Below, piece by piece: positions 47,048 through 57,760 of a DNA stretch of 64,000 bases; within the stretch, counting starts at the first letter, position 1; each line of letters begins with the position of its first letter. The position numbers and the translations under genes are program-made. This DNA comes from Ramlibacter cellulosilyticus (GTDB lineage: Bacteria; Pseudomonadota; Gammaproteobacteria; Burkholderiales; Burkholderiaceae_C): positions 1 through 64,000 of the forward strand of contig NZ_JACORT010000002.1 of NCBI RefSeq assembly GCF_014297465.1. The letters are read 5' to 3'. The notes under the pieces were generated by a model that was given only the letters and a program-made list of their open reading frames with translations, was not told the origin of the DNA and searched no databases.

Positions 47048-48094
47048 TCAGGCCGCTTCCTTGTAGAAGAACTCGCGCTGCACCGTGCGCGTCGGCAGTG
47101 GCTCCACCTGCTGGCGGATCGCCGCGATGTGCTCCGGCGTCGTGCCGCAGCAGCCCCCCACGATGTTCACCAGCCCCTCGGCCGCGAACTCGCGCAGCAG
47201 GCGCGAGGTGTCTTCCGGCTTCTCGTCGAAACCGGTTTCCGCCATCGGGTTGGGCAGGCCCGCGTTCGGGTAGCAGCTGATGAAGGTGTCCGGCGCCACC
47301 TTGTGCAGTTCCTGGATGTAGGGCCGCATCAGCGCCGCGCCGAGCGCGCAGTTGAGGCCCACGGCCAGCGGACGCGCGTGCCGCACGCTGTGCCAGAAGG
47401 CGGTCACGGTCTGGCCGCTCAGGATGCGGCCGGACGCATCGGTCACCGTGCCGCTGATGATCACGGGCAGGCGCTCGCCCGTCGCGGCGAACACTTCCTC
47501 GATCGCGAACAGCGCCGCCTTGGCATTGAGCGTGTCGAAGATGGTCTCCACCAGCAGCAGGTCGACGCCGCCTTCCAGCAGCGCCTCGACCTGCTCGTGG
47601 TACGCGGAACGCAGCTGCTCGAAGTCGACGTTGCGCGCGCCGGGGTCGTTCACGTCGGGGCTGATGCTGGCCGTGCGCGGCGTGGGGCCGAGGGCGCCCG
47701 CCACGAAGCGGGGCCGGTCCGGCGTGGAGAACTTGTCGGCCGCCTCGCGCGCCAGCTTCGCCGCGGCGACGTTCATCTCGCGGGCGAAGGCGCCCAGGCC
47801 GTAATCCTCCTGCGCGATGAAGTTGGCGCCGAAGGTGTTGGTCTCGACGATGTCCGCGCCCGCCGCGAGGTAACCCTCGTGGATGTCGCGGATCACGTCC
47901 GGGCGGGTCAGCACGAGCAGGTCGCTGTTGTTCTTCAGGTCCTTGACGTGGTCCTTGAAACGCTCGCCCCGGAAGTCCTGCTCGGTCAGCCGGAAGCGCT
48001 GGATCATGGTGCCCATGGCGCCGTCCAGGATGACGATGCGTTGCTCCAGCAGGCCCGGAAGGGCCTGGCCACGGGTATAGATCACAGGTTTCAT
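47048..48094 (-). CDS. metH: Methionine synthase, homocysteine-binding subunit
   Basis: A 348-residue homocysteine S-methyltransferase domain, equivalent to the N-terminal module of MetH. It begins [34 protein letters not shown] and continues [18 protein letters not shown]. The zinc-binding cysteines are in GLNCALG (near 245) and [12 protein letters not shown] (about 310-321). It works with the 906-residue protein encoded at 42449-45169. Divergent from recQ with a 58-bp gap. No riboswitch-like structure is apparent in that short space. Confidence 0.92.
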   Translation of the reverse strand: MKPVIYTRGQALPGLLEQRIVILDGAMGTMIQRFRLTEQDFRGERFKDHVKDLKNNSDLLVLTRPDVIRDIHEGYLAAGADIVETNTFGANFIAQEDYGLGAFAREMNVAAAKLAREAADKFSTPDRPRFVAGALGPTPRTASISPDVNDPGARNVDFEQLRSAYHEQVEALLEGGVDLLLVETIFDTLNAKAALFAIEEVFAATGERLPVIISGTVTDASGRILSGQTVTAFWHSVRHARPLAVGLNCALGAALMRPYIQELHKVAPDTFISCYPNAGLPNPMAETGFDEKPEDTSRLLREFAAEGLVNIVGGCCGTTPEHIAAIRQQVEPLPTRTVQREFFYKEAA

Positions 48095-48152
48095 GGTCGG
48101 CTGATTTTAGGAAGAAAGCGTTGAGCCCTCATCCTCCGGGACAATCGAGGCC

Positions 48153-50006
<1,854 letters not shown>

Positions 50007-50208
50007 AGCGCCGCCGGCGGCCTACGGCGCCGCGCCCGCGATGCGGCGCCGACGATGCGCCGCGCGCGCATCCCGGCGGTCGGCGTCAGCCTACAAACGG
50101 CTGCCGTCCAGCCATTTATCTTCCCACCGTTGACCACCCGGCCGCGATCGCATGGCCGGTGCGCCAGGCGGTTCGTGCAGTGCCGTGGCGCGCCAGGAAG
50201 AAACCACC

Positions 50209-51270
50209 GTGAACAACGATCGATCGACTGTCCCGGCCAGCAGCCGCGCACCACGTGCGCACGGCGACCCCCGCCTCCGGGCGCTGGAGACCGCCTTCGC
50301 GCGCTCCCGCCTCGACGGCGGCGCGGACCTGCCGCCCGCCATGGCCGAAGCCGTGCTCGCCGACATCCGGGAGCGCCTGGCCGGCGGCATCTCCATGTCC
50401 GGCGAGATGCCGCGGGGCGGATCGGCCGAAATGGTGGCCCTGGAGAACGTCGAAGCCGAATGCCTCGCGTTGCTGGTGGACGCGGGCCTGCTCGACCATG
50501 ACACGCTGCAGGCAGTGCACGGCGCCTTCGCCGATGCGCGCGCCTGCCTTGCCGCCCACGAAGCGCGCGCGCCCGACGGCGCGCTGCAGCAGGCCCTGGC
50601 CGCGCGCGACCGGCAGCTGTCCATCGCCACGCACGAACTGCGCACGCCGATCTCGTCGATCCTCCTCAACCTGCAGATGCTGGAACGCACCGCGCGCCTG
50701 AAAGGGCCGCTGGACGCCGAGTCTGTCGCGCGCCTCCTGGCCGTGCCTTCGCGCCAGCTGCGCCGCCTCACGCGCATGGTGGACCTGCTGCTGGACTCCG
50801 CGCAGGTGGAGAACGAACGCCTGGTGCTGGACCTGCAGCCGCTGGAGCTGTGCGAGCTGGTGCACGACGCGGCGGGCCGGCTGGCCGAACGCGCGCGCGA
50901 CGCGGGCTGCGAGCTGTCGCTGGATGCCTGCGAGCCGGTGCATGGCCACTGGGACCGCCTCCGCCTGGAGCAGGTGGTGACCAACCTGCTGACGAACGCG
51001 ATCAAGTACGGCGGCGGCCGCGTCGAGGTGCGCACCTCCGGCGGCAGCGAAGCGCTGCTGGTCGTGCGCGACCACGGGCCGGGCATCGCCGACGAGGACC
51101 AGCAGCGCATCTTCGAGCCCTTCGAGCGGCTCCCCTCCGCCGCGCGCGAGGACGGCGCGGGGCTGGGCCTCTACATCGTGCGCGAGATCGTCCGCGCGCA
51201 CGGCGGCCACATCTCGGTGGCCAGCGTGCCCGGGGAAGGCGCGACGTTCACTGTATCTCTTCCGATCTGA
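50209..51270 (+). CDS. Cytoplasmic sensor histidine kinase
   Basis: A 353-residue soluble kinase with no membrane helix. The N-terminal 130 residues are helical and not assigned to a known sensor domain. The H-box is LSIATHELRTPISSILLNLQML, and the HATPase domain has the N-box VVTNLLTNAIKYGGG, then VVRDHGPGIADEDQQRIFEPFERL and GAGLGLYIVREIV. GTG 50209 with the AGGAAG ribosome-binding site is favoured over a start 19 codons upstream. It is the first gene of an operon with a KaiC-like ATPase and a response regulator, which it probably phosphorylates. Confidence 0.88.
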   Translation: MNNDRSTVPASSRAPRAHGDPRLRALETAFARSRLDGGADLPPAMAEAVLADIRERLAGGISMSGEMPRGGSAEMVALENVEAECLALLVDAGLLDHDTLQAVHGAFADARACLAAHEARAPDGALQQALAARDRQLSIATHELRTPISSILLNLQMLERTARLKGPLDAESVARLLAVPSRQLRRLTRMVDLLLDSAQVENERLVLDLQPLELCELVHDAAGRLAERARDAGCELSLDACEPVHGHWDRLRLEQVVTNLLTNAIKYGGGRVEVRTSGGSEALLVVRDHGPGIADEDQQRIFEPFERLPSAAREDGAGLGLYIVREIVRAHGGHISVASVPGEGATFTVSLPI

Positions 51271-51291
51271 ACGGAGACAGGAGCAGACCAG

Positions 51292-52800
51292 GTGGCAGGC
51301 AGGAAGAACAACGATTCCGGGCAGCAGGCACCCGACAAGGCGCCGTCGGGCCCGCCGCGCGTCGAAAGCGGCATCCCGCGGCTGGACTTCATCCTCAAGG
51401 GCGGATTCTTCCGCGGCGGCACGTACACGCTGTTCGGCCCGCCGGGCGCGGGCAAGACCATCCTGGCCAACCAGTTCTGCTTCAACCACATCGCGCTCAC
51501 GGGGCAGAACTGCGTCTACATCACGGTGCTGGCCGAGTCGCACGCGAAGATGGTGCGGCACCTCTCCAGCCTGAGTTTCTTCGACGCGCAGGTGGTCGGC
51601 CGTTCCCTGAAGTACATCGCCGGCTACCAGACGCTGCGCAGCGAAGGGCTGGACGGGCTGCTGCGCCTGCTGCGCGAGACGCTGGTGCGGGAGAAGCCCA
51701 GCATCCTCGTGATCGACGGCCTGGAATCCATCGAGCAGGCCGCGGAGCACCGCGCCCGCACCAAGGAATTCCTCAACCAGCTGCAGGCGTTCACCGCGCT
51801 GACGGAGACCACCACGCTGCTGTGCGCGGTGGAACAACCCGGCGAGGTGCGGCGCGACGAGAACGCGATGGTCGACGGCGTGATCGAGCTGTCGGACCAG
51901 CTGATCGGCCCGCGCGCCGTGCGCGAGCTGACGGTCCACAAGTTCCGCGGCTGCGGCTACCTGCGCGGCCGGCACGAGGTGGAGATCACGGAGAACGGCG
52001 TGCAGATCCACCCGCGCACCGAGATCCAGTTCGACCAGCCACCGCAGCATGCGACCGAGGAACGCGAGCGCATGGGCTTCGGCATCGAGGGACTGGACCG
52101 CATGATGAACGGCGGCGTGCTCTCCGGCTCGACGCTCGCCCTGCTCGGTGCGCCGGGCTCGGGCAAGACCACGCTGGGCCTGTGCTTCCTGGTGGAAGGC
52201 GCGCAGCGCGGCCACAAGGGCATGTATTTCGGGTTCTACGAGCCGCCGCCCCGCCTGCTGGAACGCGCCGAGGCCATGGGCATCCCGCTGCGCAGGTACG
52301 TGGACGAAGGGTTGATCGAGCTGGTCTGGCAGCCGCCCCTGGAGCACTACATGGATTCGCTGGCGGAGTCGCTGCTGGAACGCGTGCGCGCGGAGAAGCA
52401 CGCGCGCCGGCGCCTGTTCGTCGACGGCGTGCAGGGCTTCGCCGCGGCGACGGTCTACCAGGACCGCATGCCGCGCTTCCTGTCGGCGCTCACCAACCAG
52501 CTGCGCACCTGGGACGTGACGACGGTGATCTCCGAGGAGCTGCCCCTCTTCGGTTCGCAGCTGGAGCTGCCCAACCCCGAGCTCGCGCACGTGGTCGAGA
52601 CGGTGGTGCTGCTGCGCTACGTGGAACTGAAGTCGCAGCTGCACCGGCTGGTGTCCATCATGAAGATGCGCGAGAGCCTCTACGACACCGCCATCCGGGA
52701 GTTCACGATCGACACGCACGGCATCGAGGTCAGCGGCTCGTTCGAAAGCGCCGAGGCCATCCTCTCGGGCTTCCCCCGCACGGGCGGAGGTGCGCGGTGA
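51292..52800 (+). CDS. Double-domain KaiC-like ATPase
   Basis: A 502-residue protein with two RecA/KaiC-type domains. Walker A motifs are GPPGAGKT (about 49-56) and GAPGSGKT (about 286-293); Walker B-like strands are SILVIDGLESIE and RRLFVDGVQGFAA. The catalytic Glu pair of clock KaiC is replaced: CI has TVLAESHAKM and CII FYEPPPRLLE, each with a single Glu. Neither KaiA nor KaiB genes are near. The start is GTG 51292 after GGAGACAGGAG. A four-base overlap couples it to the response regulator. Related KaiC homologues act in signalling and stress. Confidence 0.88.
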   Translation: MAGRKNNDSGQQAPDKAPSGPPRVESGIPRLDFILKGGFFRGGTYTLFGPPGAGKTILANQFCFNHIALTGQNCVYITVLAESHAKMVRHLSSLSFFDAQVVGRSLKYIAGYQTLRSEGLDGLLRLLRETLVREKPSILVIDGLESIEQAAEHRARTKEFLNQLQAFTALTETTTLLCAVEQPGEVRRDENAMVDGVIELSDQLIGPRAVRELTVHKFRGCGYLRGRHEVEITENGVQIHPRTEIQFDQPPQHATEERERMGFGIEGLDRMMNGGVLSGSTLALLGAPGSGKTTLGLCFLVEGAQRGHKGMYFGFYEPPPRLLERAEAMGIPLRRYVDEGLIELVWQPPLEHYMDSLAESLLERVRAEKHARRRLFVDGVQGFAAATVYQDRMPRFLSALTNQLRTWDVTTVISEELPLFGSQLELPNPELAHVVETVVLLRYVELKSQLHRLVSIMKMRESLYDTAIREFTIDTHGIEVSGSFESAEAILSGFPRTGGGAR

Positions 52801-53168
52801 AGAAGATCCTCGTCGTCGACGACGAATACGACCTGCTGCAGACGATCTGCGCGACGCTGGAGCTCGGGGGCTACGATCCCGTGTCCGCCGCCAACGGCCG
52901 CGAGGCGCTGAGGAAGATCGCGGACTGCATGCCGGACCTCGTGCTGACCGACGTGATGATGCCGTACATGTCCGGCTACGACCTGGTGGCGGCGATCCGC
53001 AAGCTGCCCGAAGGCAAGGAACTCCCGCTGATCCTCATGAGCGCGATCGATCCGGGGTTGCATCCGCAAGGCCACTGGAACAGCGTGCTGCCGAAGCCGT
53101 TCACGCTGGAGAAGCTGCTGGGGACGGTGGCGGAGTTGATCGGGGCGGGGGACGAGGCGGAGGCTTGA
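52797..53168 (+). CDS. Single-domain response regulator
   Basis: A 123-residue receiver domain only. It begins KKILVVDDEYDLLQTICATLELGGYDP (acidic pair DDE), with the phospho-acceptor Asp in LVLTDVMMPYMSGYDL (about 53), a Ser/Thr switch position in LILMSAIDP, and the Lys in SVLPKPFTLEKLL. With no output domain it must act through protein contact, possibly with the KaiC-like ATPase or a downstream phosphotransfer partner. GTG 52797 overlaps the KaiC-like gene by four bases. It ends beside a large inverted repeat. Confidence 0.9.
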   Translation: MKKILVVDDEYDLLQTICATLELGGYDPVSAANGREALRKIADCMPDLVLTDVMMPYMSGYDLVAAIRKLPEGKELPLILMSAIDPGLHPQGHWNSVLPKPFTLEKLLGTVAELIGAGDEAEA

Positions 53169-53177
53169 GGGCGGAGC

Positions 53178-53296
53178 GGTGGGGTTCGCTGGCGCTTACC
53201 TTCCGACGCTGTCGCGTCGCCACCCTACAGGATCGGACGCAGCGCTGTAGGGTGGGGCGGCGTAGCCGCCGCCGGTGAGCGCCAGCGAACCCCACC
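53178..53296. repeat. Large inverted repeat between convergent genes (GGTGGGGTTCGC family)
   Basis: The left arm (53178-53228) runs GGTGGGGTTCGC... to GCCACCCTAC, and the right arm (53247-53296) is its approximate reverse complement starting GTAGGGTGG and ending GAACCCCACC, with an 18-bp spacer. It fills the gap between the response regulator and the double-AAA ATPase, which are convergent, exactly like the element at 40733-40854. Confidence 0.85.
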
Positions 53297-53304
53297 GATC
53301 GCCC

Positions 53305-55602
53305 TCACACAAACCCGATACTCCGCGCCTCCCTGACCTCCGGCTTGATCCGGTGCTCCGCCTCCAGCTGCTCGAGGAATTCCTCGGGCGCGAGCTGCGT
53401 CGCCAGGATCTCCACCTGCCGCTTCACCGCGGCGAAATCCCCCGGACACAGGTGCTCCAGCTTGGCCAGCCGCGCATGCAGCTCCGGCGTCAGCCGCGAC
53501 GCATCGCCGGCCAGCGCCTCCGTCACGAACATCTTCTCGCGCTGTACCGCCGTGAGCGGCTGGAACCGGATCTTGAACGCGAAGCGCCGCAACGCCGCCT
53601 GGTCGATGCGGTCCATCAGGTTGGTGGTGCAGACGAAGATCCCGGCGAAGCGTTCCATGCCCTGCAGCATCTCGTTCACCTCGGTCACCTCGTAGGTGCG
53701 CTGCGCGCCGCGGCGGTCCTGCAGGAAGGAATCGGCTTCGTCGAGCAGCAGCACCGCCTTCTCGGCTTCCGCTTCGCGGAACATCGCCGCCATGTTCTGC
53801 TCGGTCTCGCCGACGAACTTGCTCATGAGGTCGCTCGCCTGCTTGACCAGGAGCGGCCGATCGAGCGAGCGCGCGATGTGTTCGGCCAGAGCCGTCTTGC
53901 CGGTGCCCGGCGCACCATAGAAGCACAGCGTGCCGTGGCCGCGCGCCTTCAGCGCCTCCACGATACGCGGCACCTCGAAGCGCGACTCGACGTTCAGCAT
54001 GTCGAGGTCGTACGTCGTGACGCTGCGACGGCCCGCGCCGTCGTCGCTGCGCGTGCCGAGCGCCCGGTCGGCGTTGCGCAACTGCCGCTCGATCAGGTCT
54101 TCCGCCTGCACGCCTTCGGCCGCGGCGAGCCCCGCGAAGCGCACCGCGGTGCGGATCTGTGCCGGGGTCAACCCCTTGCGCTCGGTCAGCTTCGCGACGA
54201 AAGCAGGCGACACCTGCACGCCTTCGAGCGTCTTGCGCACGATGCCTTCGCGCGCCCCCGGGGGCGGCGACTTCAGTTCGAGGTGGTACGCGAAGCGGCG
54301 GCGGAAGGCCGGGTCGATCTGCTCGATGCGGTTGGTGACCCAGATGGTCGGCACCGGATTCGATTCCAGGATCTGGTTCACCCACGCCTTGCCGCTCACC
54401 GAGCCGGAAGGCGGCGCAACCACCTGCTCCGCGCGCGCCATCATCTGCGCGGCCTCGCTGGAGATGGGCGGGAAGACGTCTTCCACCTCGTCGAACAGCA
54501 GCGCGGCCTGCGCGCTGCCCTTGAGGAACACCTGGGCGATCTGCAGCGAGCGGTATCGGTCGCGCCCCGACAACGAGTTGCCGTCGCGGTCCGCGTACTC
54601 CACCTCGAACAGCTCCAGCCCCGCGGCTTGCGCGACGACCTTCGCGAGTTCCGTCTTGCCGGTGCCGGGCGGCCCGTACAGCAGCACGTTGACGCCCGGC
54701 TCCTTGCGGTCGATCGCGTTGCGCAGCAGCGCGCGCAGCACGCGCGCGTCTTCCGCCACGAAGGCGAAGTCGTCCAGCGTCAGCGCGCTCTTGGCGGACG
54801 GGCGCGTGAACACGGCCATCAGCTCGTTCTGGTCGCGGTACTCGCGCATCAGCACCGGCGGCAGCTTCTCGCTCACCTTCATCAGGTCGGCGAGGTCCGT
54901 GATGTTGTGCTCGGAGATCAGGTTCTCGACCAGGCCGATGCGCTCCAGCCGCGAGCCGGCGCGCAGCGCCTCGCCGACGTCGGCCGCGTTCACGCCCGCC
55001 ACTTCGGCGATGGCGGCGTAGGCCTCCGGCGCGTTGTTCACCTTGAACTCCACCAGCAGGCTGCGCAGGTCGCGCTGGTAGCGCGCCAGCGTGCCGTACA
55101 GCAGCAGGGCGCGCTCCGCCTTGTTCAACTGCAGCAGGTTCGCCAGCGCGTCGATGTTCTTCTCCACCAGCGTGGAGTGCTTCTTGAGCGCATGCGTGAG
55201 CCACTCGCCCGTGACGGCCAGCACGGACAGCAGGTCCTTGGGCTGGTCCTTCGCGTATTCGTCCAGGTAGAAGAAGAGCGTGCCTTCCTCGTACGGCCCG
55301 CGCCACACGCCGTGGCGCTCCAGGAACTCGCGCGTGGACAGCTGCTCGTGGCCGCGCCAGAACTCGTTGTCCTTGCAGCGGCGGCCCAGGAACTCCCGCA
55401 GCCGGTCCAGCGACGTGGCCGGCCACACCAGGTGCCGGCCCGCCAGCGACAGCAGCCCGTTCAGGTCGCGCCGAACGTTGAACTTGGCCCCCTGCTTGGC
55501 GGCGAGCGTCAGCACGAAATGCGAGCACATGAGGTCCAGCACCGGCGCGTCTTTCAGGCCGGGCGAGGGCAGCACTTGCGAATCGAGCGAACGCTTGGCC
55601 AA
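53305..55602 (-). CDS. Double-AAA-domain ATPase
   Basis: A 765-residue protein. After an unassigned helical region (about 1-270), two AAA domains follow. Domain 1 has Walker A YGPPGTGKTEL (about 308) and ALLFDEVEDVF. Domain 2 has YGAPGTGKTAL (about 563) and VLLLDEADSFLQDRR, with the sensor-like CTTNLMDRIDQAALRRF. This resembles bacterial AAA proteins related to Ycf46 and Cdc48-like remodelling enzymes. No protease, nuclease or membrane domain is seen, so the substrate is unknown. ATG 55602; it ends just before the inverted repeat. Confidence 0.86.
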   Translation of the reverse strand: MAKRSLDSQVLPSPGLKDAPVLDLMCSHFVLTLAAKQGAKFNVRRDLNGLLSLAGRHLVWPATSLDRLREFLGRRCKDNEFWRGHEQLSTREFLERHGVWRGPYEEGTLFFYLDEYAKDQPKDLLSVLAVTGEWLTHALKKHSTLVEKNIDALANLLQLNKAERALLLYGTLARYQRDLRSLLVEFKVNNAPEAYAAIAEVAGVNAADVGEALRAGSRLERIGLVENLISEHNITDLADLMKVSEKLPPVLMREYRDQNELMAVFTRPSAKSALTLDDFAFVAEDARVLRALLRNAIDRKEPGVNVLLYGPPGTGKTELAKVVAQAAGLELFEVEYADRDGNSLSGRDRYRSLQIAQVFLKGSAQAALLFDEVEDVFPPISSEAAQMMARAEQVVAPPSGSVSGKAWVNQILESNPVPTIWVTNRIEQIDPAFRRRFAYHLELKSPPPGAREGIVRKTLEGVQVSPAFVAKLTERKGLTPAQIRTAVRFAGLAAAEGVQAEDLIERQLRNADRALGTRSDDGAGRRSVTTYDLDMLNVESRFEVPRIVEALKARGHGTLCFYGAPGTGKTALAEHIARSLDRPLLVKQASDLMSKFVGETEQNMAAMFREAEAEKAVLLLDEADSFLQDRRGAQRTYEVTEVNEMLQGMERFAGIFVCTTNLMDRIDQAALRRFAFKIRFQPLTAVQREKMFVTEALAGDASRLTPELHARLAKLEHLCPGDFAAVKRQVEILATQLAPEEFLEQLEAEHRIKPEVREARSIGFV

Positions 55603-55693
55603 TCGACCTCCGGGGTAGCTGGGCGCGCCTACGATAGCGCCAGATCATGCTACAGGGAAGCCGCGCCGCACGGTGACCCGGCACAATGACACG

Positions 55694-56893
55694 ATGATCG
55701 GCCTGCCCGAGATCCGCCAAGCCGCCACCCGCCTTTCCGGGCAGGTGCTGAACACCCCTTGCCTGGTGTCGCACATGCTGTCGCAACTGGCGGGTTGCGA
55801 GACTTACCTGAAATTCGAGAACCTGCAGTACACCGCGTCCTTCAAGGAGCGCGGCGCCTGCAACAAGCTGGTGCAGCTCAGCAGCCAGGAGAAGGAGCGC
55901 GGCGTCATCGCCATGAGCGCGGGCAACCACGCACAGGGCGTGGCGTACCACGCGCAGCGCCTGGGCATCCGCGCCGTGATCGTCATGCCGCGGTTCACGC
56001 CCATGGTGAAGGTGGAGCGCACGCGCGGCTTCGGCGCGGAGGTGGTGCTGCACGGCGACACGCTGGAGGAGGCACGCGCCCACGCGATGGAACTCGCGCA
56101 GCAGCAGCAACTGACCTTCGTGCATCCGTACGACGACGAAGCGATCGTCGCCGGCCAGGGCACGGTGGCGCTGGAGATGCTGGAGGCGGTGCCGCAGCTG
56201 GAGACGCTGGTGGTCGCCGTCGGCGGGGGCGGGCTGGTCGGCGGGATCGCGGCGGCGGCGAAGGCGCTGAAGCCGGGGATCCGCGTGATCGGCGTGCAGA
56301 CCGTGCGCTTCCCCAACATGTACAACGCGGTGAAGCACGCGGACTTGCCGCAGGGTGGCTCGACCATTGCGGAAGGCATCGCGGTGGGCCGGCCCGGGCA
56401 GATCACGCAGCAGCTGGTGGAGCGCTACGTCGACGACATCGTGCTGGTGGACGAAGGCGACGTCGAGCAGGCGATCGTCCTCTTGCTCGACATCGAGAAG
56501 ACGCTGGTCGAAGGCGCGGGCGCCGCACCGCTGGCCGCCGTGATGAAGGAGCCGCAGGTCTTCGCCGGCCGCAAGGTGGGGCTGGTGCTGGGCGGCGGCA
56601 ACATCGACCCCATGCTGCTCGCCGCGATCATCCAGCGCGGCATGGTGCGCGCCGGCAGGCTCGCGCGGCTGCGGGTGTGCGCGCGGGACGTGCCCGGCTC
56701 GCTCGCGAAGATCACCGCGATCGTGAGCGAGGCCGGCGCGAACATCGACGAAGTGCACCACCAGCGCGCCTTCACCATGCTGGCGGCGCAGAACGTGGAG
56801 ATCCAGCTGGTGGTGCAGACCCGCGGGCGCGACCACGTCGCGGCCCTGCTGAAGGCGCTGACGGATGCCGGCTTCGAGGCGGAGGAAGAGTGA
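55694..56893 (+). CDS. ilvA: Threonine ammonia-lyase (with C-terminal ACT-like domain)
   Basis: A 399-residue fold-type II PLP enzyme. It deaminates threonine to 2-oxobutyrate. The PLP lysine is Lys51 in TASFKERGAC. SAGNHAQGVAYHAQ and the glycine loop VGGGGLVGGI are intact. The C-terminal 75 residues (LRVCARDVPGSLAKITAIVSEAGANIDEVHHQRAF) form a single ACT-like domain, the type found in the shorter enzymes rather than the two-domain biosynthetic IlvA. ATG 55694 was preferred to a GTG seven codons upstream. It overlaps the thioesterase gene by one base (TGATG). Confidence 0.92.
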   Translation: MIGLPEIRQAATRLSGQVLNTPCLVSHMLSQLAGCETYLKFENLQYTASFKERGACNKLVQLSSQEKERGVIAMSAGNHAQGVAYHAQRLGIRAVIVMPRFTPMVKVERTRGFGAEVVLHGDTLEEARAHAMELAQQQQLTFVHPYDDEAIVAGQGTVALEMLEAVPQLETLVVAVGGGGLVGGIAAAAKALKPGIRVIGVQTVRFPNMYNAVKHADLPQGGSTIAEGIAVGRPGQITQQLVERYVDDIVLVDEGDVEQAIVLLLDIEKTLVEGAGAAPLAAVMKEPQVFAGRKVGLVLGGGNIDPMLLAAIIQRGMVRAGRLARLRVCARDVPGSLAKITAIVSEAGANIDEVHHQRAFTMLAAQNVEIQLVVQTRGRDHVAALLKALTDAGFEAEEE

Positions 56894-57297
56894 TGGACCG
56901 TGACACCCTGCAGGGCGCGCTGCCCGAGTACTTCGCGCCCTGGGTGCAGGAGCTCGGGCTGCGCGTGGAAGCGTTCGATGCGGACAGCGTGACGCTGCGG
57001 CTGCCGCAGGACGCACGGCTGTCCCGCGTGGGCGGCATGCTGTGCGGCCAGGCCATGATGGCCGCGGCGGACACGGCCATGGTGCTGGCGCTGGTCAACC
57101 ACTTCGGCGCCTTCCGCCCGTGCACCACGGTGCAGATGAACACGAGCTTCCTCAAGCCCCTGTCGGGCCAGGACGGGCTGGTCCGGGCCACGGTGCTGCG
57201 CGCCGGCAAGGCGCTGGCGTTCGGCGAGATCGACATCCGCGGCGCCGGGGATGGCAAGAGCGTGTGCCGGGCGACGACCACCTACGCCCTTCTCTGA
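56893..57297 (+). CDS. PaaI-family hotdog thioesterase
   Basis: A 134-residue single-domain hotdog-fold protein. The core is SRVGGMLCGQAMMAAADTAMVLALVNHFGAFRPCTTVQMNTSFLKPL, where the Gly-rich turn and the acidic Asp (AADTA) correspond to the catalytic region of PaaI-type thioesterases. These hydrolyse acyl-CoA; the acyl group here is unknown. It is translationally coupled to ilvA by a TGATG overlap. A 50-residue membrane protein follows 62 bp downstream. Confidence 0.87.
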   Translation: MDRDTLQGALPEYFAPWVQELGLRVEAFDADSVTLRLPQDARLSRVGGMLCGQAMMAAADTAMVLALVNHFGAFRPCTTVQMNTSFLKPLSGQDGLVRATVLRAGKALAFGEIDIRGAGDGKSVCRATTTYALL

Positions 57298-57359
57298 CAC
57301 CGGGGTGCCGGCCGGCGGGGGACGCTAGAATCCCGCAGTCCAACGATCCAGAGGAACCC

Positions 57360-57512
57360 ATGGCAAGCCCCAACGAGCCCGCCCAGCATGGCCACGACTA
57401 CGAGCCGCACGACGCGGTCGAAGCCGTTGTGCCGGTCATTCCGATCGTGCTGCCCGTCGTCGGTGCGGCGCTGATGTTCCTGCTGGCGTTCATTGCCATC
57501 TACATGGCTTAG
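57360..57512 (+). CDS. Small single-helix membrane protein
   Basis: A 50-residue protein with a hydrophilic N-terminal half containing two HD/EPHD-type acidic-histidine clusters. One transmembrane helix follows (about 26-49, VIPIVLPVVGAALMFLLAFIAIYMA). The CAGAGGAACCC ribosome-binding region in front of ATG 57360 is good, and the frame is bounded by TAG at 57510. The compact shape suggests a conserved small membrane protein; I do not recognise it. A terminator-containing palindromic element follows immediately. Confidence 0.65.
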   Translation: MASPNEPAQHGHDYEPHDAVEAVVPVIPIVLPVVGAALMFLLAFIAIYMA

Positions 57513-57517
57513 AGATG

Positions 57518-57611
57518 CGTCATCCCCGCGCAGGCGGGGACCCGGACAGGCGGCCCTGCGGGGCCGCTTTTGCTTTGGGGAGCCCTGGGTTTCCGCTTGG
57601 CGGGAATGACG
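57518..57611. repeat. CGTCATCCCCGCG-type inverted repeat with an internal hairpin
   Basis: The left arm (57518-57543, CGTCATCCCCGCGCAGGCGGGG) and the right arm (57586-57611, TGGGTTTCCGCTTGGCGGGAATGACG) are inverted copies. The motif is the widespread dRS3-like or REP-like sequence in which GTCAT flanks a CCCGCG-N-GCGGG palindrome. The space between the arms holds a terminator hairpin (57550-57571). The rest of the gap up to pckG (to 57835) shows only a leader hairpin. Confidence 0.7.
57550..57571 (+). terminator. Rho-independent terminator after the small membrane protein gene
   Basis: GCGGCCC-TGCG-GGGCCGC is a perfect 7-bp stem followed by TTTT and then GCTTT. It stands 38 bp after the small-gene stop and should end the ilvA/thioesterase/small-protein transcript. 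Confidence 0.75.
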
Positions 57612-57760
57612 GGTGGCTGAGCGCGCGGACGCATAAACCCATGCAAGTTTTGCATGGAATCGCCCTGGCCCAGCGGCGCGCCCGCCCTCCTGCTCCCTAC
57701 AATGGCCCATCCCAGCCGACCCAGCGGTGGAGACCCGCAGCCGACTGACCCAAAGCCTGT

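Noticed and set aside
51292..52800. Circadian KaiABC clock
   Set aside because: No kaiA or kaiB nearby, and the catalytic glutamate pairs of clock KaiC are replaced by single glutamates.
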